Positions 7,073-17,100 of a stretch of DNA of 64,000 nt are shown piece by piece. Numbering within the stretch: position 1 is the stretch's first letter; each line of letters begins with the position of its first letter. A model generated the notes under the pieces. The model did not search any database and was not told the DNA's origin. It saw nothing but the letters and a program-made list of their open reading frames with translations. The stretch comes from an uncultured Flavobacteriales bacterium (lineage in GTDB: Bacteria; Bacteroidota; Bacteroidia; Flavobacteriales; Crocinitomicaceae): positions 34,729-98,728 of the forward strand of contig CAMLFH010000013.1 of NCBI GenBank assembly GCA_946479285.1, read 5' to 3'. Both the position numbers and the translations under genes were made by a program.

Positions 7073-9984
7073 GGATATTCATAGTAATAGTCCTTCTGGC
7101 CGTTTCTGTTCCCGGAATGGCCCAGGACTATTCTTTCATTACTTATTCCAACGGACAAGGTTTACCTCAGTCACAGGTGCAATGCATCACCCAGGATGAC
7201 GATGGCTATCTGTGGGTTGGAACCCTGGGTGGTTTAGCCAAATTCAACGGGAAAAACTTTACAACCTTTCCACTGGAACAAGGCTTGTTCAACAACCGAA
7301 TTTCCTGCCTTCAATTTATCCAAAAGTCCATTTGGGTTGGTCATGAAGGCGGAATCACGCAAATCACCAATAATCAAGCACAGACTTTTTCACTAGGAGA
7401 CAATAATCGAACGGTAATCGTTACGGATTTTATCTCTTACCAGGGAAAAGTCATTGTTTCTACGGAAGGCAGCGGTTTGTTTATCATCTCGAACGGACAT
7501 ATTTCAAAAGTTACGCTTAAAAATCCGGATGCATCTACCTGCAGAGATCTCGAATTAATCAACGGAAAATTATTTATCGGTACCCGCGACGGATTGTATT
7601 TCACCAAAGACCTGGTCAATTTCAGTCGTGTGGAAGCATTCAAAGACCGCCGCATCTCCGGAATTGCCCTAACAAAAGATCACGTTTTCATCTCCACTTC
7701 ATTTGAAGGGTTATTCCGATCAGATTTTGACTTTAAAAAATTCGACTCTATCCCGGTTCAATCGAAGGATTTGTATATCGGGGCATTGAACAGCGATCGC
7801 TCCAACCAGCTTTGGCTTTCTTCACCGGAAGGAATTATCAGGCTGAATTCCCAGATGAAACAGCTTAATTTAAATGAAGCGAACGGATTGCCGATTAAAA
7901 CGATCAATTGTTCTTTCCAGGATAAGGAAGGAAACATTTGGTTTGGAAGCGACGGAAAAGGATTGATCCGGTTTGCCAATCAGAACCTGCAAATCTATTC
8001 CACAAAAACAGGAATGCCTTCAGACCTGATCCTTTCTGGTGCGAAACTGAAAAACGGTACTTACCTGTTCGGCTCCTACGATAAAGGTGCATTCAAAATG
8101 AAGCTGGACGGTACCTGCGAACAAATTCCTATTCCGGCTACCACTATTTGGGACATTGAATATTTTGAAGGATTGGCTTGGTTCGCAACAGATGTTGGGA
8201 TCTTCAGCTGGGATTTTATATCCGAGCCCAAAAGTTATCTTTCCCCCAATTTCTCAAAGACATTCCGGGTTTTAAAACCCTTTAAGGGCAGATTGATTGT
8301 TGCCGGAGAAGAAAGTATCGGTTATATTGAAAACAACACGCTGCACTATTACCCCTACTTCAAGTTCAATCTCAATAAAGACGGGAATATTCGGGACATT
8401 GCTCCCTCTTATTCAAACATCCTGGTAGCAACATCCAAAGGATTGTATGAACTTGATCTTGTAAAAAGAACACAGAAACTGCTCAAAAAATTCAAAGCAA
8501 GTATTTCTTCCATAGAAACAGATTTTGAAAACCGGATCTGGATAGGAACTGAAAACGGACTGGTTATTTTTGACGGAATCAATTATGCGCCCGTTTCCTA
8601 CAGTTCCAAAAGCGGGGCACGCTTCATCAATTTTATACAGCGGGTAGAAAAGCACATTTTCGTAGGGACAAATGATGGTTTATATGTTTTTGAGAATCGG
8701 GAAAACTCGCAAATATTAGTCAAGCATATCGGAACCAATAACGGGTTGATTAACCTGGAATCGAATATTAATTCTTCCCTTTATGAAGGCGGGAATTTTT
8801 GGTTCGGCACCACTGACGGACTTGCAAAACTTCATTTCGGGCTGGAAGAAGGATTCTCTGATTTTTCTCCCAAGTTGAGCATAGCGCGCGTTTTGGTCAA
8901 TTACCGCGAAATCAATCCTTCGGAAATTTACAACGGATTGAAACTGAACTATTCGAAGAACAACCTGATTATTGACCTGGACGGAATTTCGATGGAAGAT
9001 CCCGAATCGGTTACTTTTCAATATTGGCTGGAAGGTGAATCCGATAAATGGTCCCCGCCTACTTTAAACCCAACAATCATTCTTTCCAACCTGGACGCGG
9101 GAGATTACACCCTGCACATTCGTGCTATTTCCGGAACTAAGAAAATCTCGGAGATCAGTTCATTTGCAATTACGATCACGCCTCCTTTCTGGAGAACCTG
9201 GTGGTTCTATATCCTTGTATTTGCAGCCATTGCACTTGGAATACGTTATTATTTCAGATTACAGATCAAGCGCGAAAGAGAACGCAACTACAAAGTCAAT
9301 TTAGAGAATAAATCACGTTTGCTTGCCTTAGAGCAGCAATCTCTGAATGCAAGTATGAACCGCCATTTTATTTTCAACTCACTCAACTCTATTCAATACT
9401 TCATTAACACACAGGACCGTGTATCTGCAAACAGGTATTTAACCAGTTTTGCAAAACTGATCCGCAAGAACCTCGACAGCGCTTCCGAAGGAGATAATGT
9501 AGTAACCCTGCATCAGGAACTCGAGCGGCTGGAATTGTACCTTTCACTGGAAGCCATGCGATTTAAAGACCGGTTCACTTATCGAATTGACAACCAGGAC
9601 ATTGATCTTGAGCAAGTAAACGTTCCGGCAATGCTTCTCCAACCATTTGTGGAAAACAGTATTATTCATGGAATTCTTCCGGATGAAACCAAAAAAGGAG
9701 AAATTGTGGTGACCATAAAAGCACTTGGTGATCAATTGGAAATCTGCATGGATGATAATGGAATCGGGATTGACTACAGTTTGAATAAAAAGGCCCGTTT
9801 TAAAGGCGATCACAAGTCGCAGGGAATGGAAATCACTTCCAAAAGAATAGACCTGATCCGACAAATGTGGAACCAAGATTACGAGCTGATTGGTCCCTTT
9901 CAAATGACGAATCCTGACCGTTCAATCAAAGGAACGAGGGTTTTAATCAAAATTCCTTATGAAAATTTGGAAATGAATGATTAA
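7069..9984 (+). CDS. Two-component-regulator-propeller histidine kinase (LytS-type, His_kinase PF06580)
   Basis: The 971-residue protein starts with a signal peptide (cleavage near GMAQ), followed by a periplasmic beta-propeller with repeats such as DGYLWVGTLGGL, NIWFGSDGKG and RIWIGTENGL (about residues 25-620). A Y_Y_Y domain (about 640-705) and one membrane helix (about 711-730) follow. The cytoplasmic part has the His_kinase dimerisation motif RHFIFNSLNSIQ with H766 as expected phosphorylation site, and an HATPase domain (QPFVENSIIHG, DDNGIGI). It should sense an extracytoplasmic signal and phosphorylate the LytTR regulator. Unlike SusR-type hybrid sensors it has no receiver domain of its own. 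Its start overlaps the regulator stop by four bases. Confidence 0.94.
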   Translation: MRIFIVIVLLAVSVPGMAQDYSFITYSNGQGLPQSQVQCITQDDDGYLWVGTLGGLAKFNGKNFTTFPLEQGLFNNRISCLQFIQKSIWVGHEGGITQITNNQAQTFSLGDNNRTVIVTDFISYQGKVIVSTEGSGLFIISNGHISKVTLKNPDASTCRDLELINGKLFIGTRDGLYFTKDLVNFSRVEAFKDRRISGIALTKDHVFISTSFEGLFRSDFDFKKFDSIPVQSKDLYIGALNSDRSNQLWLSSPEGIIRLNSQMKQLNLNEANGLPIKTINCSFQDKEGNIWFGSDGKGLIRFANQNLQIYSTKTGMPSDLILSGAKLKNGTYLFGSYDKGAFKMKLDGTCEQIPIPATTIWDIEYFEGLAWFATDVGIFSWDFISEPKSYLSPNFSKTFRVLKPFKGRLIVAGEESIGYIENNTLHYYPYFKFNLNKDGNIRDIAPSYSNILVATSKGLYELDLVKRTQKLLKKFKASISSIETDFENRIWIGTENGLVIFDGINYAPVSYSSKSGARFINFIQRVEKHIFVGTNDGLYVFENRENSQILVKHIGTNNGLINLESNINSSLYEGGNFWFGTTDGLAKLHFGLEEGFSDFSPKLSIARVLVNYREINPSEIYNGLKLNYSKNNLIIDLDGISMEDPESVTFQYWLEGESDKWSPPTLNPTIILSNLDAGDYTLHIRAISGTKKISEISSFAITITPPFWRTWWFYILVFAAIALGIRYYFRLQIKRERERNYKVNLENKSRLLALEQQSLNASMNRHFIFNSLNSIQYFINTQDRVSANRYLTSFAKLIRKNLDSASEGDNVVTLHQELERLELYLSLEAMRFKDRFTYRIDNQDIDLEQVNVPAMLLQPFVENSIIHGILPDETKKGEIVVTIKALGDQLEICMDDNGIGIDYSLNKKARFKGDHKSQGMEITSKRIDLIRQMWNQDYELIGPFQMTNPDRSIKGTRVLIKIPYENLEMND

Positions 9985-10019
9985 ATAGTTTATATTTGTT
10001 CAGTATGCGTTTTTACGAT

Positions 10020-10304
10020 ATGAAAAAGATAACACTTATAGCATTATTATTAGTCGTGTTCACAGCTTGTGAGAAAGCTGACATTCGCCCTAGAACTCAC
10101 GGATGTATGGAGCCAACGACAACGGAAGAACTAAAAAATCTTACCAATGAAACTCCTGGGTCCACCAATGACGGATCAGGAAATGCAAACGCTATAGGAG
10201 GCGGTGGTGGTACTACTACCGGCAATCCAACGGTTGATCCGGATCCAAACGGAGGAGAGATCACCGATCCATTAAGAAAGAAAGATCAGAAAGACAATAA
10301 ATAA
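10020..10304 (+). CDS. Small hypothetical lipoprotein
   Basis: The 94-residue product has a lipoprotein signal (MKKITLIALLLVVFTAC) and a low-complexity Gly/Thr/Asn/Pro-rich remainder including GGGGGTTTG and DPDPNGGE. The start at 10020 gives a normal signal peptide; an in-frame ATG at 10005 would add five residues. A TATATTTG promoter element (9991-9998) lies just upstream, so it may be expressed independently of the kinase gene that ends 35 bases earlier. The function is unknown. Confidence 0.75.
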   Translation: MKKITLIALLLVVFTACEKADIRPRTHGCMEPTTTEELKNLTNETPGSTNDGSGNANAIGGGGGTTTGNPTVDPDPNGGEITDPLRKKDQKDNK

Positions 10305-10333
10305 AAAATCCCGGTTCAATGAATCGGGATTTT
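10305..10333. terminator. Bidirectional terminator between the lipoprotein gene and thiL
   Basis: The arms AAAATCCCG (10305-10313) and CGGGATTTT (10325-10333) form a 9-bp stem, with a T run to 10337 on the plus strand and an A run on the left side giving a U run on the minus strand. It can serve both convergent transcripts. Confidence 0.8.
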
Positions 10334-10358
10334 TTTTGTGCTATAAATTGGCAATCTC

Positions 10359-11396
10359 TTATTGGAAATGATCCCAACCCTGAGCTCTCAACGGAATTAA
10401 AGATTCATTGGTATCAACCAAGTAAACACCTTCACTTGCATCCGTCATATAACCGATAATCGTCATGTGAGGATTTCCTTTAATTTTTTCAAAATCATTT
10501 TGGGAAACTGTAAACAATAACTCATAATCCTCTCCTCCGTTCAATACGCAGGTTGTAGGATCCAAATTAAAATCAATTGCTGTCGTTGAAGTCAACGAAT
10601 CAATAGGAAGTTTTGCATTGTAGACCATTGCTCCTTTTTTACTCGATTTACAAATATGCAGTACTTCTGAAGCCAATCCGTCCGAAACATCTATCATGGC
10701 AGTTGGAACAACATCCAATTCTTTCAAATAAGTGATGATATCTAATCGCGCTTCCGGTTTCAACTGTCTTTCAACAATGTAATCCTTTCCATCCAGGTCA
10801 GGTTGAATTTCCGGGTTTGCCTCAAAAACGCTCTTTTCACGTTCCAGCACCTGCAAGCCAACATAAGCAGCACCCAAATCTCCGGAAACTACCAAAAGAT
10901 CATTCGACTGGGCACCGGACCTGTAAACTACTTTGGATTTATCCACCACACCAACAGCAGTTACCGAAATCACTAACCCCGAACGAGATGAAGTTGTATC
11001 CCCACCAATGAGGTCAACTTTATAATGCTGACAAGCCAGGCGGATTCCATCGTACAATTCTTCCAAAGCCTCCAAAGGAAATCTGTTCGATACAGCTATT
11101 GATACTGTAATTTGTTCGGGAGTTCCGTTCATCGCAGCAATATCAGATAAATTTACCGCCACTGATTTGTATCCCAAATGCTTAAAAGGAACATACATTA
11201 AATTGAAATGAACTCCTTCCACCAGCATGTCTGTGGAAATCAATGTGTATTGCTCTTCATTTCTTTCCAAAACAGCCGCATCGTCCCCAATCCCGAAAGC
11301 TGTTGATTCTCTGGTGATCAGGAAATTCTTCGTCAATAAATCAATGGTCCCAAATTCTCCCAGGGATTCCAGGTCCGTTCTTTTTTCTTCCGACAT
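10359..11396 (-). CDS. thiL: Thiamine-monophosphate kinase
   Basis: The 345-residue protein phosphorylates thiamine monophosphate to thiamine diphosphate, the last step of cofactor synthesis. Family motifs are present: LGEFGTIDLL at the N terminus, GIGDDAAV, STDMLVEGVHF, the AVNLSDIAAMNGTP segment, LIGGDTTSS and the C-terminal AMIDVSDGLASE and LNGGEDYELL. The length fits the family. No other thiamine gene or TPP riboswitch is visible nearby. A TATCTTTG -7 element lies 19 bases upstream of the start on the minus strand. Confidence 0.95.
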   Translation of the reverse strand: MSEEKRTDLESLGEFGTIDLLTKNFLITRESTAFGIGDDAAVLERNEEQYTLISTDMLVEGVHFNLMYVPFKHLGYKSVAVNLSDIAAMNGTPEQITVSIAVSNRFPLEALEELYDGIRLACQHYKVDLIGGDTTSSRSGLVISVTAVGVVDKSKVVYRSGAQSNDLLVVSGDLGAAYVGLQVLEREKSVFEANPEIQPDLDGKDYIVERQLKPEARLDIITYLKELDVVPTAMIDVSDGLASEVLHICKSSKKGAMVYNAKLPIDSLTSTTAIDFNLDPTTCVLNGGEDYELLFTVSQNDFEKIKGNPHMTIIGYMTDASEGVYLVDTNESLIPLRAQGWDHFQ

Positions 11397-11414
11397 GTCA
11401 TTTAATATATCCTA

Positions 11415-11422
11415 CAAAGATA
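11415..11422 (-). promoter_or_regulatory. -7 element TATCTTTG upstream of thiL
   Basis: The minus strand reads TATCTTTG, a full match to TAnnTTTG, 18 bases before the thiL ATG. No TTG was found at the -33 distance, so this is a partial promoter call. Confidence 0.4.
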
Positions 11423-11511
11423 CACTTTACGGAAAAGAAGTTGTATTTGAATGTGAAATCTAACAAGCTATTCTTGAAAGCTGTACTTTTAATGAATCAA
11501 CTCCATCATTC

Positions 11512-13074
11512 ATGAAGAATTTCCTCTTCCTCCTTATCCTGCTCCATTCCATTTCCGGAAATACTCAAACATTTGTACGTTCCGAACTTCCAACGACTGT
11601 TTCAACTCCCTGGGAACTCTTTTACGGACCAGACTCCATGCTTTGGGTCACAGAAAGCAATGGAAGAGTTTCCAGAATCAACCCGGAAACAGGGGCCAAA
11701 ACCATCGTTTATACAGCAAACGATTATTTCGGCGGAAGTCCGTTGGAAACCTCCGTGCTTTGTCCGAACCTTGGAATTGGTGCCGGAACCTTAGGCCTGG
11801 CATTACACCCTGATTTTAATACTCCGGGTTCTTCTTTTATTTATTTCATGTATGCTTATAATTCAGGCACTTCCGGAAGTCCGGCAACCAAATTCAAAAT
11901 CAGAAGATTGGAATGGAATCTGAATACACAACAGGTAGTTGCATCGCAGGATATTGTAAGCGGAATATCAACCGGGTACGATCACCTGGGCGGAAGATTA
12001 CTGGCCGTTAAGCGAAATAACATCCCTTATCTTTTTGTATCAATCGGTGATCACGGTGCTTCAGAAACAAATAGTCCGCAATGCTACAATCCGCAATCGG
12101 ATAACCCGAATAATTTTGCCCAGGACCCGGCTGCTGATAATGGAAAGATCCATCGTTACCATATGGACGGAAGTATCCCGGCAGATAACCCGATTCCGGG
12201 AAATTCCTTTTACACCCGCGGACACCGCAATCCGCAAGGATTAGCTTATAACTCAAACCTCGACATTCTTTACGACCTGGAACACGGAGACCGTACTGAC
12301 GACGAGATCAATATCCTGGAAAAAGGAATGAACTACGGCTGGAAGGATGTGCGCGGCTATCATTCTGACAATAATTTTCCGGGAGAAGCTGCTTATGTGA
12401 ATAATTACCTGCCGCATCCTCAAATCGCGAACGATCATTTAATAGAACCCATTTATTCTTTCTGTGCCGAGCCGCTCCCTTCTTCCAATAATGGAACTTC
12501 CTGGTGCACCGTTGCTCCGTCTGATGGAATTTACTACAAAAGCAATTCTATTCCGCAGTGGACGAACAGTATTCTGCTCGTAACCTTGAAAAAAGGAGAT
12601 AATACCCGCATGGAACTGTACCAGGTGAAGTTAAATACACAGGGAACAATAGAAAGTTCAGGCAGTGAAAATCCCAAACGGTTCTTTGGCGAGGATCAGC
12701 AGTTAAACGGTCGTCTCCGTGATGTAGCCGTTTCTCCCGATGGAAAGAAGATTTACCTCTGTAACAATGGCGGCGCAGATTCCGGAACGGATAAAATCAC
12801 GGTTTACACTTATATTGAACCGCCGGTAATCCCTTATCCGGACTCAGGTCTGAAGCTTGCTCCAAATCCAACAAGCGGAACGATCCAGGTGCAGCTTCCT
12901 GAAAACAAGCCCTACAAACTTCAAATCTTTGATTCACGCGGGGCAAAGCTGAAAGAGTTCAATGACATCAACGAAGTCCTGACGTTAGATCTTTCTGCTC
13001 TCGAAAAAGGTGTTTACTGGTTTTTGTATGAATCCGAGAACATGAAACGAATCCAGAATTTTGTGAAGGAGTGA
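11512..13074 (+). CDS. Secreted PQQ-dependent sugar dehydrogenase-like protein with T9SS type A sorting domain
   Basis: The 520-residue protein has a signal peptide (MKNFLFLLILLHSISGNTQ), a six-bladed glucose/sorbosone-dehydrogenase-like propeller (about residues 25-430) and a C-terminal T9SS type A domain (KLAPNPTSGTIQVQL through YWFLYESENMKRIQNFV). H158 in YDHLGGRL matches the position of the catalytic-base histidine in soluble glucose dehydrogenase, and HRNPQGLAY with H238 is another family hallmark. It is expected to oxidise sugars or polyols at the cell surface, with PQQ as cofactor if the site is complete. It is transcribed alone. A TACTTTTA sequence at 11484-11491 is a weak -7 candidate. 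Confidence 0.9.
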   Translation: MKNFLFLLILLHSISGNTQTFVRSELPTTVSTPWELFYGPDSMLWVTESNGRVSRINPETGAKTIVYTANDYFGGSPLETSVLCPNLGIGAGTLGLALHPDFNTPGSSFIYFMYAYNSGTSGSPATKFKIRRLEWNLNTQQVVASQDIVSGISTGYDHLGGRLLAVKRNNIPYLFVSIGDHGASETNSPQCYNPQSDNPNNFAQDPAADNGKIHRYHMDGSIPADNPIPGNSFYTRGHRNPQGLAYNSNLDILYDLEHGDRTDDEINILEKGMNYGWKDVRGYHSDNNFPGEAAYVNNYLPHPQIANDHLIEPIYSFCAEPLPSSNNGTSWCTVAPSDGIYYKSNSIPQWTNSILLVTLKKGDNTRMELYQVKLNTQGTIESSGSENPKRFFGEDQQLNGRLRDVAVSPDGKKIYLCNNGGADSGTDKITVYTYIEPPVIPYPDSGLKLAPNPTSGTIQVQLPENKPYKLQIFDSRGAKLKEFNDINEVLTLDLSALEKGVYWFLYESENMKRIQNFVKE

Positions 13075-13178
13075 GATTCTTTCGTCGCTCTTCGAACTTC
13101 GACGGAATAAATTCTCCTTCGCTCTTCGAGCTTCGACGGAATAAATTCTCCTTCGCTCTTCGAGCTTCGAAGAATAAA
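13075..13178. repeat. Three tandem copies of a 34-bp repeat (cluster A)
   Basis: Copies lie at 13075-13110 (divergent), 13111-13144 and 13145-13178. The unit is ATTCTCCTTCGCTCTTCGAG followed by CTTCGACGGAATAA, and the last copy ends CTTCGAAGAATAA. Each unit has a CTTCGA-GCT-TCGA(A/C)G core that can fold. The cluster begins at the stop codon of the sugar dehydrogenase gene and abuts a minus-strand terminator. Confidence 0.85.
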
Positions 13179-13182
13179 AAAA

Positions 13183-13210
13183 AAGCTTCACCGAATTGAC
13201 GATGAAGCTT
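13183..13210 (-). terminator. Minus-strand terminator at the edge of repeat cluster A
   Basis: AAGCTTCA (13183-13190) pairs with TGAAGCTT (13203-13210); the A run at 13175-13184 becomes a U run on the minus strand. No protein gene ends just to its right, so it may terminate a small RNA or a longer transcript (see findings). The interval 13211-13325 also contains a perfect 7-bp hairpin, ATCAGAA/TTCTGAT, at 13224-13242. Confidence 0.6.
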
Positions 13211-13344
13211 AGTATATAGAGAGATCAGAATTGACTTCTGATTCGTTGTGCCTTTTCTGTTGATTCTAAAATAGCAAGAAAAGAAATCGGAAAAAGTTAA
13301 GGAATTTTAAAATCCGGATTTTCACATTCTTTATAAAAAGAATC

Positions 13345-13410
13345 CTTCCACGCACTTCGAGCTTCGAAGGAATAAATTCTCCTTCGCTCTTCGAGCTTCG
13401 AAGAATGAAA
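13345..13410. repeat. Second cluster of the same repeat (cluster B, two copies)
   Basis: A divergent copy (to about 13374) is followed by a copy at 13375-13405, which again reads ATTCTCCTTCGCTCTTCGAG then CTTCGAAGAAT. As in cluster A, the last copy runs into an A tract and an AAGCTT-containing minus-strand terminator, so the whole module of repeat plus terminator is present twice within 260 bases. Confidence 0.8.
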
Positions 13411-13412
13411 AA

Positions 13413-13438
13413 AAGCTTTCCACCACAGCGGAAAGCTT
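13413..13438 (-). terminator. Terminator of the small zinc-ribbon gene
   Basis: AAGCTTTCC (13413-13421) and GGAAAGCTT (13430-13438) form a 9-bp stem; the A run at 13408-13414 gives a U run on the minus strand. It lies 25 bases after the stop of the minus-strand gene ending at 13464. Confidence 0.75.
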
Positions 13439-13463
13439 CATATTTTGTTGGAAACCTGACCGA

Positions 13464-13601
13464 TTAATGAACCGGCGGCGGCTGATTAGCCGGACAAGTT
13501 GGATTCGGACATTGTGCATGTCCTTCTGGTAATGGCGTTCCACACGCCGGACAAAACTTCTGCTCTTTTGCAAGATAAAACTGCTTTTTCATACCCCTCA
13601 T
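13464..13601 (-). CDS. Small zinc-ribbon-like protein, 45 residues
   Basis: Reading the minus strand from the ATG at 13601 gives a 45-residue peptide: MRGMKKQFYLAKEQ, then FCPACGTPLPEG, HAQCPNPTC and a Pro-rich tail PANQPPPVH. Four cysteines (C17, C20, C31, C36) form a CxxC-x10-CxxxxC arrangement typical of treble-clef or zinc-ribbon metal sites. An internal ATG at 13592 would give 42 residues. A strong minus-strand terminator follows the stop. The terminator, the start codon and the motif together support a real gene too short for usual cut-offs. Function is unknown; small zinc ribbons often mediate nucleic-acid or protein contacts. Confidence 0.7.
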   Translation of the reverse strand: MRGMKKQFYLAKEQKFCPACGTPLPEGHAQCPNPTCPANQPPPVH

Positions 13602-13860
13602 TTTTGCGTTACAATTTCTAAGTTAAGAGAAAAAGAGTTTGGGAGAAGTTAAAGAATGAGAAAACAGGAGGAGAAAAGGAAAAGATATTTGAATTCCACC
13701 TGCGACTCTTTAAAGGAAGATATGCCCATATTGTTATAGGTCTTGTTTCGAATCATGAATAGTTAATAGATGAAAGAACAATGAATGATGAATGATGAAT
13801 TCAATCCCCACTTGATTTGTCGATTTGTCGCAACTTCCACCACCAAACTTATGCCCACAA

Positions 13861-13890
13861 AAAAAGGAGCTTATTTCTAAACTCCTTTTT
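13861..13890. terminator. Terminator downstream of tRNA-Gln
   Basis: AAAAAGGAG (13861-13869) and CTCCTTTTT (13882-13890) form a perfect 9-bp stem. On the minus strand it follows the tRNA 3' end by 15 bases and is extended by a U run. Confidence 0.75.
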
Positions 13891-13904
13891 TCTCCCTTTC
13901 ATTG

Positions 13905-13977
13905 TTGGCCCACTAGGGCTCGAACCTAGACTCTTCGGTACCAAAAACCGACGTGTTGCCAGTTACACCATGGGCCA
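13905..13977 (-). tRNA. tRNA-Gln (anticodon TTG)
   Basis: The minus strand folds as a 73-nt cloverleaf. The acceptor stem is TGGCCCA/TGGGCCA, the D arm GTGTAACTGGCAACAC, and the anticodon stem TCGGT/ACCGA has the 7-nt loop TTTTGGT, giving anticodon TTG (reads CAA). The T arm is CTAGGTTCGAGCCCTAG. The discriminator is A and the 3' CCA is not encoded (genomic sequence continues CAA). The only tRNA I found in the window. Confidence 0.96.
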
Positions 13978-14160
13978 ATTGCGAGGGCAAAGTTAATACT
14001 AAATTCTTTTTCTCCAAGGGATCTTTTAAAAAAAGTTCGTTTTTTCGGGCAAAAAAGTTAAAAATGATTGAATTTCATTCATTTAGCAATTTTCACCGTT
14101 TCTATGAGGAATCGTCGCAATATATTTATAACTTCGCGAGTCAAACTTTCAAAGTAAATC

Positions 14161-17100
14161 ATGAATTACAATAAACTGAATAACCTAACAGGCTGGTTTG
14201 TTTTTTTAATCGCAACGATTGTTTATTTCCTTACCCTTGAAGACACTGTTTCACTATGGGATTGCGGGGAATATATTACTGCAGCAAATAAATTAGAAGT
14301 TGGTCACCCTCCGGGCGCACCCTTGTTCATGGTCTTAGGACGTTTATTCTCATTCTTCGCGGAGCCGGAAATGGTAGCCGTTTGGATCAACCGTCTTTCA
14401 GCTTTATCCAGTTCATTTACTATTTTATTCATGTATTGGTCTATTACCATGTTTGGTAAAAAGATCATGCAGCGCAAAGACAGAGATTGGTCACGAGGTG
14501 ATCAGATCGCTACAATTGGTGCGGGAGTTGTTGGTGCATTAGCTTACACATTCTCTGATTCATTCTGGTTCTCTGCTGTTGAAGGGGAGGTTTATGCGAT
14601 GTCATCTCTTTTCACTGCTGCCATTTTCTGGATGATCCTGAAATGGGATGCTGAAATGATTGGTATCAAACACGGTGAAATTAAAGACGGAAGATCTCCG
14701 ATGCGTTGGATGATCCTGATCTGGTTCATGTTCGGTTTGGCGATCGGAGTCCATTTATTGGGTCTACTTGCCGTTCCGGCAATTGCTTTCGTGATGTACT
14801 TTAACCTTTGGGAAAAAACCACCTTTAAAGGAATTATCCTGACAGGTTTGATTTCGGTAGTCGTTCTTGCTTTCGTTCAGGAAGGAATCATCCCGGGATC
14901 CGTTGCAGTTGCTTCTTCTTTCGAGGTTGCTTTTGTAAATTCTTTCGGTTTGCCATTCTTTTCGGGAACCATTTTCTTCTTCCTTTTATTGATCGGATTG
15001 TTCATGTGGGCATTCAGATACGCGAAGAAGAAGGCAAAACCGATCTTAAATACTGCTTTGTGGAGTTTAGCTTTCCTTTTAATCGGTTATGGTTCATTTG
15101 CCGTTATCGTCATTCGTTCCAATGCAAACACGCCTTTGGATGAAAATGACCCTGAAAACCTGGTTACACTTCACGCTTACCTGAAACGTGAGCAATATGG
15201 ATCATGGCCAATTCTAAACGGAAACCACTGGAATTCCAAGTTGGCAAGTCAGGATCAGTACCAGGATGGATCTCCTTTCTACGTACGTCGTTTTGTGGTT
15301 CAAAATGATGAAACCGGTTTGGATGCCAAAGCGTTCGTAAATGAGCAGGAAGCAATCGAATGGTCGAAGGCAAACGGAAGAAACTATTCCGTCAAAGAAA
15401 AATATTTCTCCAGTAATGAAAGTGTAAGAATAGGCAGTAAACAGGTTTATGAACCAAGTCAAACGACCTTCCTGCCTCGTATGTATTACACTTCCAACAA
15501 TCCGAATGATCCGAAAATTGTTGCCTACAAAAATTGGTCAGGCTATGATGCTACCGATGCAACAGAATCCGATGAAATTGGTACTGACGGATTGAGACTT
15601 CCGCGTTTTGGTGAAAACATGGAATACATGTTCAGCTATCAAATGAACTGGATGTACTGGCGTTATTTCATGTGGAATTTCTCCGGTCGTCAGAACGACT
15701 TCCAGGGACACGGTGATCAAATGCGTGGAAACTGGATTTCAGGTTTCTCTGTTATTGACGATGCCCGTTTGGGTAACCAGGAACATGCTCCTTATTACAC
15801 ATTAGAAAATCCTGCACACAATAATTTCTGGATGCTTCCGCTCGTTTTGGGAGTAATCGGAATTATTTTCCATTTCTACCGGGCACCGAAAGATGCCTTT
15901 ATCGTATTCTTAACATTTATCTTTACAGGGTTTGCGATCGTTATTTACCTGAACCAAAAACCGTATGAGCCTCGTGAGCGTGATTACGCATATGCCGCCT
16001 CATTCTACGCTTTTGCGTTCTGGATAGGCCTCAGCGTTTTAGCCCTATATGATGCTTATAAAAACTTCACCAAAGAAGATTGGGGGAAAATAATGATCGG
16101 ATTTGGTTCATTGAGCGGATTGATCTTAATTTTCGCTGCAGCCGGCGGATTTTTCATCTTCGGAGCCTGGTTAATCATTGCATTGATTGCTCTTGCCTTA
16201 CTCGGAATAGCCTTCGGATTGCGAAAAGTCTTACCGAATAATGCGATGGCAGCGAGCATATTTACCATTCTTCTGCTCTTCGTTCCTTATATTATGGGTG
16301 AACAAGGTTGGGATGATCACGATCGTTCCAATAAATCATCTGCGCACGATTTGGCTTACAACTACTTAAAATCCTGTGCTAAAAACGGAATTATCTTCTC
16401 AGTAGGAGATAACGATACATTCCCGCTTTGGTACCTGCAGGAAGTAGAAGGTGTGAGTACGGACGTTCGTGTTTGTAATACCAGCTTATTTGATACGGAT
16501 TGGTATACCAACCAGATGAAAATGAAAATGTACGATTCAGAACCACTTCCTATTACGTTCCGGGAAGATCAAATTCTTCAGTGGGCAGGTGGAACGGATC
16601 AGGCATTCTTCATGTCATCCTCACAAATGCTGGCACAGGGAATTGATCGCGAAACACTGGAAAAGTTGTTCCGAATGAAATTGAAATACAGCCCGAGAGA
16701 GTTTAAACAAGCATTCGGAAACTTCAAAAACACGGCTTCTTCTGTGCTTTCTACGGTTAAAGCTAAGGATGTGTCATTTGATCCGAGAATCAATGAAATT
16801 CGCCAAATATTCAACAATGCAAGCGCTGATTCTGCGGATTTTGCATTATTGGAAAACATGGACAATGGAATCAGAGAGATTTTTGACGGATACAGCAACG
16901 GAATCCTTGAGGCTGATGTCAAAGGTTTAGAAACATTGCAGCAAATTGCTACATCCTGGGAAGATGGATGGTCATTCCTTCCTTTGAAAGATGTAATCAC
17001 ATTCATGCAGGATGATAAAAACATGATCAAATACGGAACAGCTTCTTTAAGAGTTATTCCGAGTACCGGTTTTATCCTTCCGGTGAATAAGAAAAATGCT

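Noticed and set aside
13331..13573. Minus-strand frame of 80 codons over the zinc-ribbon gene and repeat cluster B
   Set aside because: It runs across the repeat and the terminator, and its composition (Arg-rich) reflects the repeat. The frame with the CxxC motifs and terminator behind it is the better gene.
13953..14174. Plus-strand frame across tRNA-Gln and the DUF2723 start
   Set aside because: It begins inside the tRNA gene on the opposite strand and lacks any domain; the DUF2723 ATG lies in another frame.
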